NCBI GenBank assembly: GCA_009785335.1
Contig: WQWM01000001.1
Coordinates: 157,202-221,201, forward strand
From: Oscillospiraceae bacterium
GTDB taxonomy: Bacteria; Bacillota; Clostridia; Oscillospirales; Acutalibacteraceae
Direction of reading: 5' to 3'
DNA length: 64,000 nt
The translations under genes were made by a program, and so were the position numbers. This document shows, piece after piece, positions 18,193 through 26,475 of this stretch. Within the stretch, counting starts at the first letter, position 1; every line of letters starts with the position of its first letter. The notes beneath the pieces were generated by a model. The model did not search any database. It was not told the origin of the DNA and saw nothing but the letters and a program-made list of their open reading frames with translations.

Positions 18193-18223
18193 ATTATACC
18201 CCCCCCCCCCTTGTTTTTGTCAA
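18193..18223 (-). promoter_or_regulatory. promoter with 12-nt poly-G tract in the -35/-10 spacer
   Basis: Minus strand TTGACA (18218-18223), AAAACAA + G12, TATAAT (18193-18198); spacer 19 nt. Confidence 0.7.
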
Positions 18224-18278
18224 GCCTTTTCGACAAAGTTTTTCATGTTTGTGAAAAACGACGAAAAACGCGCAGCAC

Positions 18279-18307
18279 TTGACAGGCTTTGCATTTCGTG
18301 ATAATAT
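18279..18307 (+). promoter_or_regulatory. sigma-A-like promoter for 18341 CDS
   Basis: TTGACA-17-TAATAT. Confidence 0.5.
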
Positions 18308-18340
18308 AGTATATGTAACAAGGATGGGGAGGGTTGCGAA

Positions 18341-18565
18341 ATGAACAAAGTAATTTCAATCGCACTGTTGGTTGCTGGGTTGATTTTGGTCGGCATGTCT
18401 GGCTACTACATCGTGCAAATCATCCGCCTTAACCTGTGGGATGACGTGATTTTCCGCGTGGTTAGCGTGCTGGCGTTCATCGGCGGCGGCGTTTTTGTCG
18501 GCCTCAGCAGAACAATACGAAACCAACAAACCTTGATAGAGCTGCTGCGTGACAAAGGAGAATGA
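18341..18565 (+). CDS. small two-TM membrane protein
   Basis: MNKVISIALLVAGLILVGMSGYYIVQIIRLNLWDDVIFRVVSVLAFIGGGVFVGLSRTIRNQQ... Confidence 0.7.
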   Translation: MNKVISIALLVAGLILVGMSGYYIVQIIRLNLWDDVIFRVVSVLAFIGGGVFVGLSRTIRNQQTLIELLRDKGE

Positions 18566-18668
18566 CATGAAATTTCTCATCCTCATCGACAACTCCGCTC
18601 TTGCGCCTGATGTGGTTGCTGGTATGATAAAAGATAATTTTTCACTGTAACATAACAAGGAGAACCCC

Positions 18669-18992
18669 ATGGCAAACTTCACCGTCTGCGAAACCAACCA
18701 AGTGACATATCTCGACATCCGCATGGCGATGGTGCAAGGCCTGCGCACGCCAGATGAAATCAAAGCCGCAACAAATGCTTGCGGCACGTGCGATGGCTGC
18801 AATGAGCATCTGCCGTGGATTTTAACCACCGTGTGCCGCTGCTTGGATATCACCATGACCGCAGTGATTGAAGCCATGCAAAACGGAGCCGACACCGTGG
18901 AAAAAGCCTGTGCGGCAACCACCGCAGGCACAGCACCAGATTGCGGACGCTGCAAAATCTTGATTGAGAACATTGTGGCCATTGGCCGATAG
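18669..18992 (+). CDS. (2Fe-2S)-binding BFD-like domain protein
   Basis: Two half-domains: ACGTCDGCNEHL and VCRCLDITMTAVIEAMQNGADTVEKACAATTAGTAPDCGRCKILIENI. Confidence 0.75.
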   Translation: MANFTVCETNQVTYLDIRMAMVQGLRTPDEIKAATNACGTCDGCNEHLPWILTTVCRCLDITMTAVIEAMQNGADTVEKACAATTAGTAPDCGRCKILIENIVAIGR

Positions 18993-19001
18993 GAGGAAAA
19001 T

Positions 19002-19499
19002 ATGGACAGACCAACCAAACCATTCGCCGAGGTGGCAGCCTTGCTCGGCCAAGCCACCCCCGCATGGGAGGCGCTCACCGGGCAAATTCGCTATCATTAC
19101 GAGATCGACGAAATCTGGCAAGAGGGCAAACCCACCCATAAGCACTACAACAACTTGTTTTTCAAGCGCAGCGGCAAAGCCCTGATTTCTTTGCACTTAC
19201 GTGAGGGCTATTTTCTTGCTTGTGTGGTGTTGGGTGCAGCCGAACGCGCAAAATTTGACGAGCAGCGCGCCGACTTTAGCGCAGCAATTTGCCAGGTATA
19301 CGACGAAGCTGAGGTTCTGCACGACGGCAAATGGCTTGGCTTTGAACTACGCGATGATGCTCTCGTGGATGACATCTTCCGCCTGCTGCCGCTCAAGCGC
19401 AAACCCAACCGCAAAGTTTTCCCCGCAAGCGTTGATGTGTGCGGCCAGCTCGACATCGGCTTGGCGCACGGAGATATTACGCAAATTTTGATGAAGTGA
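19002..19499 (+). CDS. DUF3788-like protein
   Basis: WEALTGQIRYHYEIDEIWQEG...YNNLFFKRSGKALISLHLREGYFLACVVLG. Confidence 0.65.
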   Translation: MDRPTKPFAEVAALLGQATPAWEALTGQIRYHYEIDEIWQEGKPTHKHYNNLFFKRSGKALISLHLREGYFLACVVLGAAERAKFDEQRADFSAAICQVYDEAEVLHDGKWLGFELRDDALVDDIFRLLPLKRKPNRKVFPASVDVCGQLDIGLAHGDITQILMK

Positions 19500-19510
19500 A
19501 GGAGAATAAC

Positions 19511-19852
19511 ATGAACAACATACAATCTCGCTGCGGTCTTTGTTGCGACACTTGCGAATACAAAGTTTCCGCAGGTTGCAAGGGATGCATCGCCAGCGCA
19601 GGTTTTCCGTTTTGGGGTGAGTGCAATGCGGCGAAATGCTGCATGGAAAAAGGTCATGCACATTGCGGCGAATGCAAAAAATTGCCGTCACTTATCTCTG
19701 TCGACACGCGAACATATGACGCAACCATGTGCAACGAAATTTACGGCATGTCAATCGGCGACGGCGAGGACGAACACAACGACACTCCGCCTGGCAAGCG
19801 CATAGACCAATGCAGAGAATGGGCAAAGCAAGGCGCAAAGATAGGGGAGTAA
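19511..19852 (+). CDS. DUF3795-like Cys-rich protein
   Basis: RCGLCCDTCEYKVSAGCKGCIASAGFPFWGECNAAKCCMEKGHAHCGECKKLP. Confidence 0.75.
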   Translation: MNNIQSRCGLCCDTCEYKVSAGCKGCIASAGFPFWGECNAAKCCMEKGHAHCGECKKLPSLISVDTRTYDATMCNEIYGMSIGDGEDEHNDTPPGKRIDQCREWAKQGAKIGE

Positions 19853-19853
19853 T

Positions 19854-20249
19854 ATGATGACAAACCCAAACAAAAACATGCTCGTAACCCTCGGCGTGCG
19901 AGATGTGGCAAAGGCCATCGACTTTTACAATGGACTAGGATTCAAGGTGACTTTTGATGGCGGCGCAATGGGCGACTTTGAAATGGACGGCGTTAGGGTC
20001 GCATTGTACTGCCTTGACGCATTGGCAAACGATGTGAATGTGCACAATCCGCCCAAAATCTCAACTGGTTTTTCTGGCATCACATTAGCATATAATCTTG
20101 ATTCAAAAGAAGCCGTTGATGAAATGCATGCAAAAGTGAAAGCGTTGGGCGGAAGCGTGGAGCACGCGCCAGAAAAAGCAAAAGACTGGAACGGCTACCA
20201 CTTTTACTTCAGAGACTTAGATGGACACTATTGGGAAATCGCCTACTAA
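19854..20249 (+). CDS. VOC family protein (glyoxalase/bleomycin-resistance-like)
   Basis: NMLVTLGVRDVAKAIDFYNGLGFKV ... FYFRDLDGHYWEIAY. Confidence 0.88.
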   Translation: MMTNPNKNMLVTLGVRDVAKAIDFYNGLGFKVTFDGGAMGDFEMDGVRVALYCLDALANDVNVHNPPKISTGFSGITLAYNLDSKEAVDEMHAKVKALGGSVEHAPEKAKDWNGYHFYFRDLDGHYWEIAY

Positions 20250-20268
20250 TGAGCTAAAGGAGACCACC

Positions 20269-20646
20269 ATGCTTATCCCCCACTTGCATTTTCGCGGCAA
20301 ATGCGCACAAGCTATTGCGCTGTATGAAACCGCATTCAACACCAAGGCATACGACATCGTAAGCAACCACGATTACGACCCCGAAGCTTACGAGGGCGAC
20401 ACACAAATTGCCCACGCGCGCATGCAAATCTGCGACCAAACCGTGTTTTTGAATGACCGCACAGACTTCGCGCATCCCGCGCATTTAATCGTACAATTCC
20501 CCAGCGTGGAAACCCTAATGGCGTGCTATGAGCATTTTAAAGATAACAGCAAAATCATCGATCCGTTTGAGCAAACCTCGTATAGTGCCTTAGTGGGCAA
20601 TTTCATGGACAAGTTCGGCATTCTATGGGGCTTTATGGCCGTGTAA
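20269..20646 (+). CDS. VOC family protein (PhnB-like)
   Basis: MLIPHLHFRGKCAQAIALYETAFNT... FGILWGFMAV. Confidence 0.82.
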   Translation: MLIPHLHFRGKCAQAIALYETAFNTKAYDIVSNHDYDPEAYEGDTQIAHARMQICDQTVFLNDRTDFAHPAHLIVQFPSVETLMACYEHFKDNSKIIDPFEQTSYSALVGNFMDKFGILWGFMAV

Positions 20647-20668
20647 ACAATAAGTTAGGAGAACATAT

Positions 20669-21847
20669 ATGAACCGCAAACTTTTCACATCCGAATCCGT
20701 CACCGAGGGCCACCCGGACAAGCTCTGCGACGCCATAAGCGACGCCGTGCTTGATGCCATTCTCGCGCAAGACCCACAAAGCCGCGTGGCCTGCGAATGC
20801 GCAACCACCACCGGCATGGTCCTCGTCATGGGCGAAATCAGCACCACGAGCTATGTCGACATCCCCAAAATCGCGCGGCAAGTGATTAGCGATATCGGCT
20901 ACAACGGCGGCGCGGCAGGCTTTGACGGCAACACCTGCGCCATCCTCACCGCCATTGACGAGCAATCGCCCGACATCGCCATGGGTGTGGATAAATCGCT
21001 TGAAGACAAAGCCTGCGGCAGCGACCTCGAAGGTGGCGGTGCTGGCGACCAAGGCCTGATGTTCGGCTACGCCTGCGATGAAACACCGGAGCTGATGCCC
21101 CTGCCGATTTCGCTCGCGCATGCCTTAGCTCGTCAATTAACTTTGGTGCGCAAGAACGGCTCGCTGCCCTATCTGCGGCCAGACGGCAAGACCCAAGTGA
21201 CCATCGAATACGATGAAAATGACAATCCCGTGCGCTGCGATGCCATTGTAGTGTCGTCGCAGCACTGCGAAAGTGTGAGCCTTGAGCAAATCCGCGCAGA
21301 TGTTACCCAACACGTGATTAAACCCATCGTGCCCGCCAATCTGCTCGACGACGCCACAAAACTTTACGTCAACCCCACGGGACGCTTCGTTGTGGGCGGC
21401 CCAGTGGGCGACAGCGGACTGACCGGCCGCAAAATCATCGTGGACACCTACGGCGGTTATGCTCGCCATGGCGGCGGCGCGTTTTCCGGTAAGGATCCCA
21501 CCAAAGTTGACCGCTCGGCGGCCTATGCTGCGCGCTATGTGGCGAAGAATATCGTCGCCGCAGGCCTTGCGCGCAAGTGCGAAGTGCAGCTGGCCTATGC
21601 CATCGGCGTGGCTCGCCCGGTGAGTGTGCGCGTAGACACCTTCGGCACCGGCAAGCTTGACGAAGCGCAGCTAGCTACGCTGGTGCAGCAGCACTTTGAC
21701 CTGCGCCCCACGGCCATCATCAACCGCTTCAACCTGCGCCGACCGATTTACAGGCAACTGGCAGCCTTAGGGCATGTTGGCAGAACCGACATCGACCTGC
21801 CTTGGGAAGCCCTTGACATGGTAGACACACTGAAGAACGCACTGTAG
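20669..21847 (+). CDS. metK: S-adenosylmethionine synthetase
   Basis: [85 protein letters not shown]. Confidence 0.97.
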   Translation: MNRKLFTSESVTEGHPDKLCDAISDAVLDAILAQDPQSRVACECATTTGMVLVMGEISTTSYVDIPKIARQVISDIGYNGGAAGFDGNTCAILTAIDEQSPDIAMGVDKSLEDKACGSDLEGGGAGDQGLMFGYACDETPELMPLPISLAHALARQLTLVRKNGSLPYLRPDGKTQVTIEYDENDNPVRCDAIVVSSQHCESVSLEQIRADVTQHVIKPIVPANLLDDATKLYVNPTGRFVVGGPVGDSGLTGRKIIVDTYGGYARHGGGAFSGKDPTKVDRSAAYAARYVAKNIVAAGLARKCEVQLAYAIGVARPVSVRVDTFGTGKLDEAQLATLVQQHFDLRPTAIINRFNLRRPIYRQLAALGHVGRTDIDLPWEALDMVDTLKNAL

Positions 21848-21869
21848 GGGCGGATGCAAATCCGCCCGC
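21844..21869. repeat. single hairpin of family A
   Basis: TGTAGGGGCGGATGCAAATCCGCCCG immediately after the metK stop. Confidence 0.7.
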
Positions 21870-21979
21870 ATCACAAAAACACAAACGCCCCCGCCGCTAC
21901 CAACGTGCAAAGTTTTGCTTGCGTGATGGGCGTGGGTGTGCTATAATAAAAGTAATACTATTACGGAGGACATTTTACA

Positions 21980-22939
21980 ATGATCAGTAAACGCGATATG
22001 CAAAAAGTAGATGAACTTTACCGTGCCGCTATGCAGAACAATGATGAAGCTCTAAATCAACTCAAGCGTCTTGCAGAAAATGAATGCTGGTACGCACAGC
22101 TTTATTTTGCAACGATAGCCGCGCTTCGTTACACAGAATTTGTTGCTTCGTGTTCGGTTGGTCTAATCGGCATGTGTGATAGACAACAGGATGGCGATTT
22201 TGAACGATTGTGGCAATGGCTCTGGAATGGTGCAATCAATACGGTCAAAGAACATAGGCAAAGCCTACAAGCAACTATAGATGTACATAATACCGCATAT
22301 AAATACAACCAAACCGAATCTCAGATTTTTATCATATTAGCTAAATATCAAGCTTTTGCACGCGCCCATAGTGCAAAACGATATAAGACCGCGATATTTA
22401 ATTTAGTACAATCATTTTTTGCTGATGCGGATGTTCAAAACGCCGCAGATGCCTATCTTGATAGTTACTACAAAGAAAAAGTGTTTGTCGGTGGCAACTC
22501 ACGACTAAAAGAAATTTTGGAAAGTTCATATTCGGAACAACTCAGCAGAGCCTCAAAAGATTTATTGGAGTGTTTTGGTAACGACGGATTCACGTATGCT
22601 TGGAAAGCACTATATGCATTATTGACTGCCGACAAAGCTTTTTCGGACTCGGAAGAGCATAAAAAGTTGTTGTTCGAAACTTTAGACGTGTTTGGACTTC
22701 ACACTCTAATCAATTCATGGGCGGACGGAAACGATTCCACCTTGGAAGATAGTTTTAACAATTTTGAAAAACGTTTTGGGCCTCAATACAAAGCCCAAAC
22801 TTCCTCCACAAATCAAGAAAAATCACCTCCGCACAAAATGAAGGTCCACTGCAAGGTTTGCAACGCTTATGTATGGGTAGAACATGGTTTGGGCACATGT
22901 CCGCTCTGTCAAATGCCCAACGACTACAGATATGATTAA
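21980..22939 (+). CDS. hypothetical protein with C-terminal zinc-ribbon-like motif
   Basis: VHCKVCNAYVWVEHGLGTCPLCQMP at the C-terminus; own TTGCGT-17-TATAAT promoter and GGAGG RBS. Confidence 0.75.
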   Translation: MISKRDMQKVDELYRAAMQNNDEALNQLKRLAENECWYAQLYFATIAALRYTEFVASCSVGLIGMCDRQQDGDFERLWQWLWNGAINTVKEHRQSLQATIDVHNTAYKYNQTESQIFIILAKYQAFARAHSAKRYKTAIFNLVQSFFADADVQNAADAYLDSYYKEKVFVGGNSRLKEILESSYSEQLSRASKDLLECFGNDGFTYAWKALYALLTADKAFSDSEEHKKLLFETLDVFGLHTLINSWADGNDSTLEDSFNNFEKRFGPQYKAQTSSTNQEKSPPHKMKVHCKVCNAYVWVEHGLGTCPLCQMPNDYRYD

Positions 22940-23034
22940 AAAGAACTAAGTGTAGTCCTATGCCGCCGCAAACTCATAAAACCAACCGCCCTGCTCCATC
23001 GGCAAGGCGGCTTCTCCTATTCCCTTTATCCCCG

Positions 23035-24618
23035 TTATGCTACAAAATTAACCGTAAAGTGGTGCGAACGCACCGTGCGCGAGCCAAAAAAGTTCATGCG
23101 CGCATTTCCACCAGTGAAGATTCTGTCGCCGATCCTCACCTGCTCCACATAGCCATGCGGGCATGTGCTCAGCACTTCAAACCATTGTGCCGCGTTGTTG
23201 CCCAGGGTGATTGCATTCCCCGGGAACCTGCGATTATAATCATCCACCATGCGTTGAATTTCCTGCGTGGTAAAGCTTGGGCTGCTGCGATTCACCGTTT
23301 CGGGGCTGGTTCGCCCACCGCGCAAATACGGCGAAGGCGGGCCGCCGCTCCATGCCCACTGTGCGCTGGCTGTGTGCCCCGCGCTGCTGGCAAAATACAG
23401 CGCATCGGCCACTGACCCATTATGGCTGACATACGTGCCGCGCACGCTGTTTGCCAAGGCCAACATGGGCGCGTGGAACTGCTGCGCAAAGCCTGAATTC
23501 CATTCTCCGTCAGACAAAATATGATGATTCACTTCTGTGGTGCGAAAGTTGTTGCGCTTGGCAATGGTATAAGCCGCAACCATCTGCGCCCGCATGGCTT
23601 CATCTGGCACGTTACCGCTGTGCCCAATTTCACGCCAAGCAATGCGTGCAATATACTCATCCAGCGGGAACTGCCGCCCCTCATGCGTCACAGTTGCTGG
23701 TGGGCTGGCATGTTGCGCAATGCGAATGCCGGGCGCATAGTAATAGTGCTGCAAAATCTGGCGATAGCTCCAGCCGCGGCGCGCAAACTCCATGGCACCT
23801 TCTTGGCTCATGCCAACGCCATGGCCAAAGCCCGCCACCTGGAACTGAAACGTTCCCTGCGTCACTGGCTGTTGTTGCCCGGGCGGTTGAATAATCGATG
23901 GCCGATTAAACGCATTGCCCAGCATATTCACCACATCTTCCACATGCTGCCGTGCCGGTTGCGCAAAAGCCTGCGGCAGCTCCACTGCATATTCCACAAC
24001 GGGTGGTGCAGCAGGACTTGTGGCGGCAAACTGCGTGGTTAAGCCTGCACCGCACAACAGCACCGCTGCCGTTAAACTGGTTGCCGCCAGTGCACGCACG
24101 CGATGACGCCGTACAGACGAATCTTGCGGCGCGGGTGCTATGTCCTGCAGCTCATGCTGGTTGCGTGTGAGATAGGCGTAGATTTGTCGGCGCTGTTGTT
24201 CAAGACGTTGCGCACAAAGCGGCAACATCACAATTTCCTGGTTGCCGCAGTGCAGCGCGAACCCGTTAAACAGGCCATCCGGCGAAAGAAACGCTTTGGC
24301 ACCAATCGGGAAAGCTGCATCTTCAGGCGAGGGCGCAAGCTGTGTGTCCAACACATGCGCACGCACATGAGACGTGTAGCCCAACGCGTGCAGTAACGTG
24401 CGCTTAAGCGCGTTAAATTGGGCAGGCTCAGTGGCGATGACAAACACATCGCGGCGGCGCAAAAAAGTCGCTAGATTTTCCAGCAAGGCCTCGGCAGTCA
24501 ATGCCGCCACCGTGGGAGGTGGTTCTCCACCAAAACACCGCGTGCACAGCTCCCGCAGGCACGCAACTTCTTGCGGCCACGGCTGCGTTTGCAGCGTGAA
24601 CAGCTGTATTTTTTTCAT
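23035..24618 (-). CDS. SpoIID/LytB-like protein with permuted motif order, N-terminal cytoplasmic domain and one TM
   Basis: FGHGVGMSQEGAMEFARRGWSYRQILQHYYYAPGIRI precedes LDEYIARIAWREIGHSG..AMRAQMVAAYTIAKR. Confidence 0.8.
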   Translation of the reverse strand: MKKIQLFTLQTQPWPQEVACLRELCTRCFGGEPPPTVAALTAEALLENLATFLRRRDVFVIATEPAQFNALKRTLLHALGYTSHVRAHVLDTQLAPSPEDAAFPIGAKAFLSPDGLFNGFALHCGNQEIVMLPLCAQRLEQQRRQIYAYLTRNQHELQDIAPAPQDSSVRRHRVRALAATSLTAAVLLCGAGLTTQFAATSPAAPPVVEYAVELPQAFAQPARQHVEDVVNMLGNAFNRPSIIQPPGQQQPVTQGTFQFQVAGFGHGVGMSQEGAMEFARRGWSYRQILQHYYYAPGIRIAQHASPPATVTHEGRQFPLDEYIARIAWREIGHSGNVPDEAMRAQMVAAYTIAKRNNFRTTEVNHHILSDGEWNSGFAQQFHAPMLALANSVRGTYVSHNGSVADALYFASSAGHTASAQWAWSGGPPSPYLRGGRTSPETVNRSSPSFTTQEIQRMVDDYNRRFPGNAITLGNNAAQWFEVLSTCPHGYVEQVRIGDRIFTGGNARMNFFGSRTVRSHHFTVNFVA

Positions 24619-24695
24619 ATTTACATCCTTTGTTTTTTCACATCTTTTTTCTGGGAGACGCAAGCGCAACGGCTAACGTAAACTGACTATAACAC

Positions 24696-24744
24696 AAAAA
24701 AGCCAAGAAATCAAGCGGTTAACGCAAGGTTTTCTTGGCTTTTT
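24696..24744. terminator. intrinsic terminator (bidirectional appearance)
   Basis: AAAAAAGCCAAGAAA ... TTTCTTGGCTTTTT. Confidence 0.7.
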
Positions 24745-24841
24745 CATGAACAATTTTTCGTTTGCCGGCATTTGCCGAAAAGAGTGTTAGCGAGCGGAAA
24801 AGCAAGGGCACGCTTTCCCGGAATTTTCCGTTTCGCCTATG

Positions 24842-24946
24842 TTAACCCAATGTGCTGCGAAGCAAAACGATGATTGCTGAAACAATCGTGACAACCAAAG
24901 CAATTACCGGCGAAAAGAAAAGCAGAAAGAAAAAGATATCACCCAT
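24842..24946 (-). CDS. 34-aa membrane peptide (tandem cluster 3)
   Basis: MGDIFFFLLFFSPVIALVVTIVSAIIVLLRSTLG*; GGAGGAG RBS. Confidence 0.6.
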   Translation of the reverse strand: MGDIFFFLLFFSPVIALVVTIVSAIIVLLRSTLG

Positions 24947-24957
24947 AAAACTCCTCC

Positions 24958-25068
24958 TTATTGAAAAAACCAAGCGAACATTGCAAATAGGATAATGGGC
25001 AGCAAAATAATTCCCCCAATGATCACGCCCCAAGAGGCCAGTAGGCCATGCCAAGGTTCACTAAACAT
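24958..25068 (-). CDS. 36-aa membrane peptide (tandem cluster 2)
   Basis: MFSEPWHGLLASWGVIIGGIILLPIILFAMFAWFFQ*; GAGGAGA RBS. Confidence 0.6.
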   Translation of the reverse strand: MFSEPWHGLLASWGVIIGGIILLPIILFAMFAWFFQ

Positions 25069-25097
25069 AAAAATCTCCTCCTCAAATCTTGTAACAG

Positions 25098-25226
25098 TTA
25101 GACACCCGCCGCCCATTGAACCGCATAATACATCGCCGAAAAGCTTGCAAAGATGATAAGACCAGAAACCACTAATAACGCAGCACCCAAGAGAAAGTAT
25201 ACAACCCAAAACAGGGTTTGTGACAT
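25098..25226 (-). CDS. 42-aa membrane peptide (tandem cluster 1)
   Basis: MSQTLFWVVYFLLGAALLVVSGLIIFASFSAMYYAVQWAAGV*; AAAGGAGA RBS. Confidence 0.6.
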   Translation of the reverse strand: MSQTLFWVVYFLLGAALLVVSGLIIFASFSAMYYAVQWAAGV

Positions 25227-25267
25227 GGTGTTCTCCTTTCTTCATGCTTTGTCGGAATCTATGCCAA

Positions 25268-25294
25268 TAGGGGCGGATAAAATCCGCCCCTACA
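25268..25294. repeat. single hairpin of family A
   Basis: TAGGGGCGGATAAAATCCGCCCCTACA. Confidence 0.7.
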
Positions 25295-25302
25295 AACTAG
25301 TA

Positions 25303-26463
25303 TTAACTGCTTCTGCCAATGGGGTGCCAAACATCGCTGGGGTCAAAGGGATTTTGGCGGCCCTGTCGGTCAAACATGATTTGCGGCAAGCGCGGGTTGG
25401 GATTGTTGCGTATCGCTCCTGAGGAAAGACTGGCGGTTTCGCCGGGGCGTACGCGACGACCAAATACATACAAGAATGCATCCGGGAAGTCATAAATGCA
25501 GGTTTGCAGCGTGATGAGATAATCGCCCCAGCTCACATCAAGGTCAACCTCAACCAGGCTGCGTTGACGAATGGCACGAATAAAGCCATCAAAGTTCACC
25601 GCCGTGGGGAAATCTGGCGTGTTGGCGCGGAACATATAGAAATTGTCGTGCTCCAACCGCCCATTCACAATCACCGAGGCAAAAATGAGATATTGATGCA
25701 CATCACCGTTCTCAAGGGTGAGAGTGATTAGCGGGTTGCGGCGCACGCCGTCTGCCGTGCGGAAACGTGGCAGGCGCGAGAAGATGGTGCCGTCGCGCAT
25801 GTGGTGGCCGTAGATAATCAGGTTGGTGGACATGGGCGTGGTGCGCACGCGGTTGCGGAAATCAAAAAACGGGTTGCCGTGGCGCGATGGGCGGCCATGC
25901 AAATCACGGTAAAGATAAAAGTCGTTGTCACGCGCCTGCACCACCGGCAAGTCAATGTCTGCGCCGGGCACTTCAAGCCAAGCCATCACGTCACGATTGA
26001 TGTCATGCAACTCTTCAAACGAGTAGCGGCCAATACGCACACGCGGTGCAATTATATTGCGATATCCCGCTGCGGGATGCTCCGGGGCTTCGGGGTCCTG
26101 TTCGGGCGGATTCTCGGCGCAAAATGCACAGTAGTCCATGTCCTCGGGCCATGGATTGCGGCACACGCTGCACTCATAGCCATATATCGGCACCGGACGA
26201 GCTTCAATCGCGTCCTGCATGGTGCGATGATGCATCCACGGCAACACCCCGGCCCAAACAATGAGAAAAACGGCAGCACCCACCGCAACCAGCGCAAACA
26301 CATCAAACAGAATTTTGCGCAGGCGCTCCTTTGGGCTGTCGCCTTTGAGCGGGAACATGTGCTGCTCAAAAAAGGTTTTGCGCTTGCGTCCGCCTTCGAT
26401 CACCGCTTCTGTGGCGTCGATGGCTTCTTGCGATTCGGGCAGATCCCATGGGTTTTCGTGCAT
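25303..26463 (-). CDS. class B sortase with zinc-ribbon-like insertion after the TM
   Basis: NLIIYGHHMRDGTIFSRL (catalytic His), LITLQTCIYDFPDAFLYVFGRRV (catalytic Cys/Arg), CSVCRNPWPEDMDYCAFC. Confidence 0.88.
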   Translation of the reverse strand: MHENPWDLPESQEAIDATEAVIEGGRKRKTFFEQHMFPLKGDSPKERLRKILFDVFALVAVGAAVFLIVWAGVLPWMHHRTMQDAIEARPVPIYGYECSVCRNPWPEDMDYCAFCAENPPEQDPEAPEHPAAGYRNIIAPRVRIGRYSFEELHDINRDVMAWLEVPGADIDLPVVQARDNDFYLYRDLHGRPSRHGNPFFDFRNRVRTTPMSTNLIIYGHHMRDGTIFSRLPRFRTADGVRRNPLITLTLENGDVHQYLIFASVIVNGRLEHDNFYMFRANTPDFPTAVNFDGFIRAIRQRSLVEVDLDVSWGDYLITLQTCIYDFPDAFLYVFGRRVRPGETASLSSGAIRNNPNPRLPQIMFDRQGRQNPFDPSDVWHPIGRSS

Positions 26464-26475
26464 AATTTACCTCCA

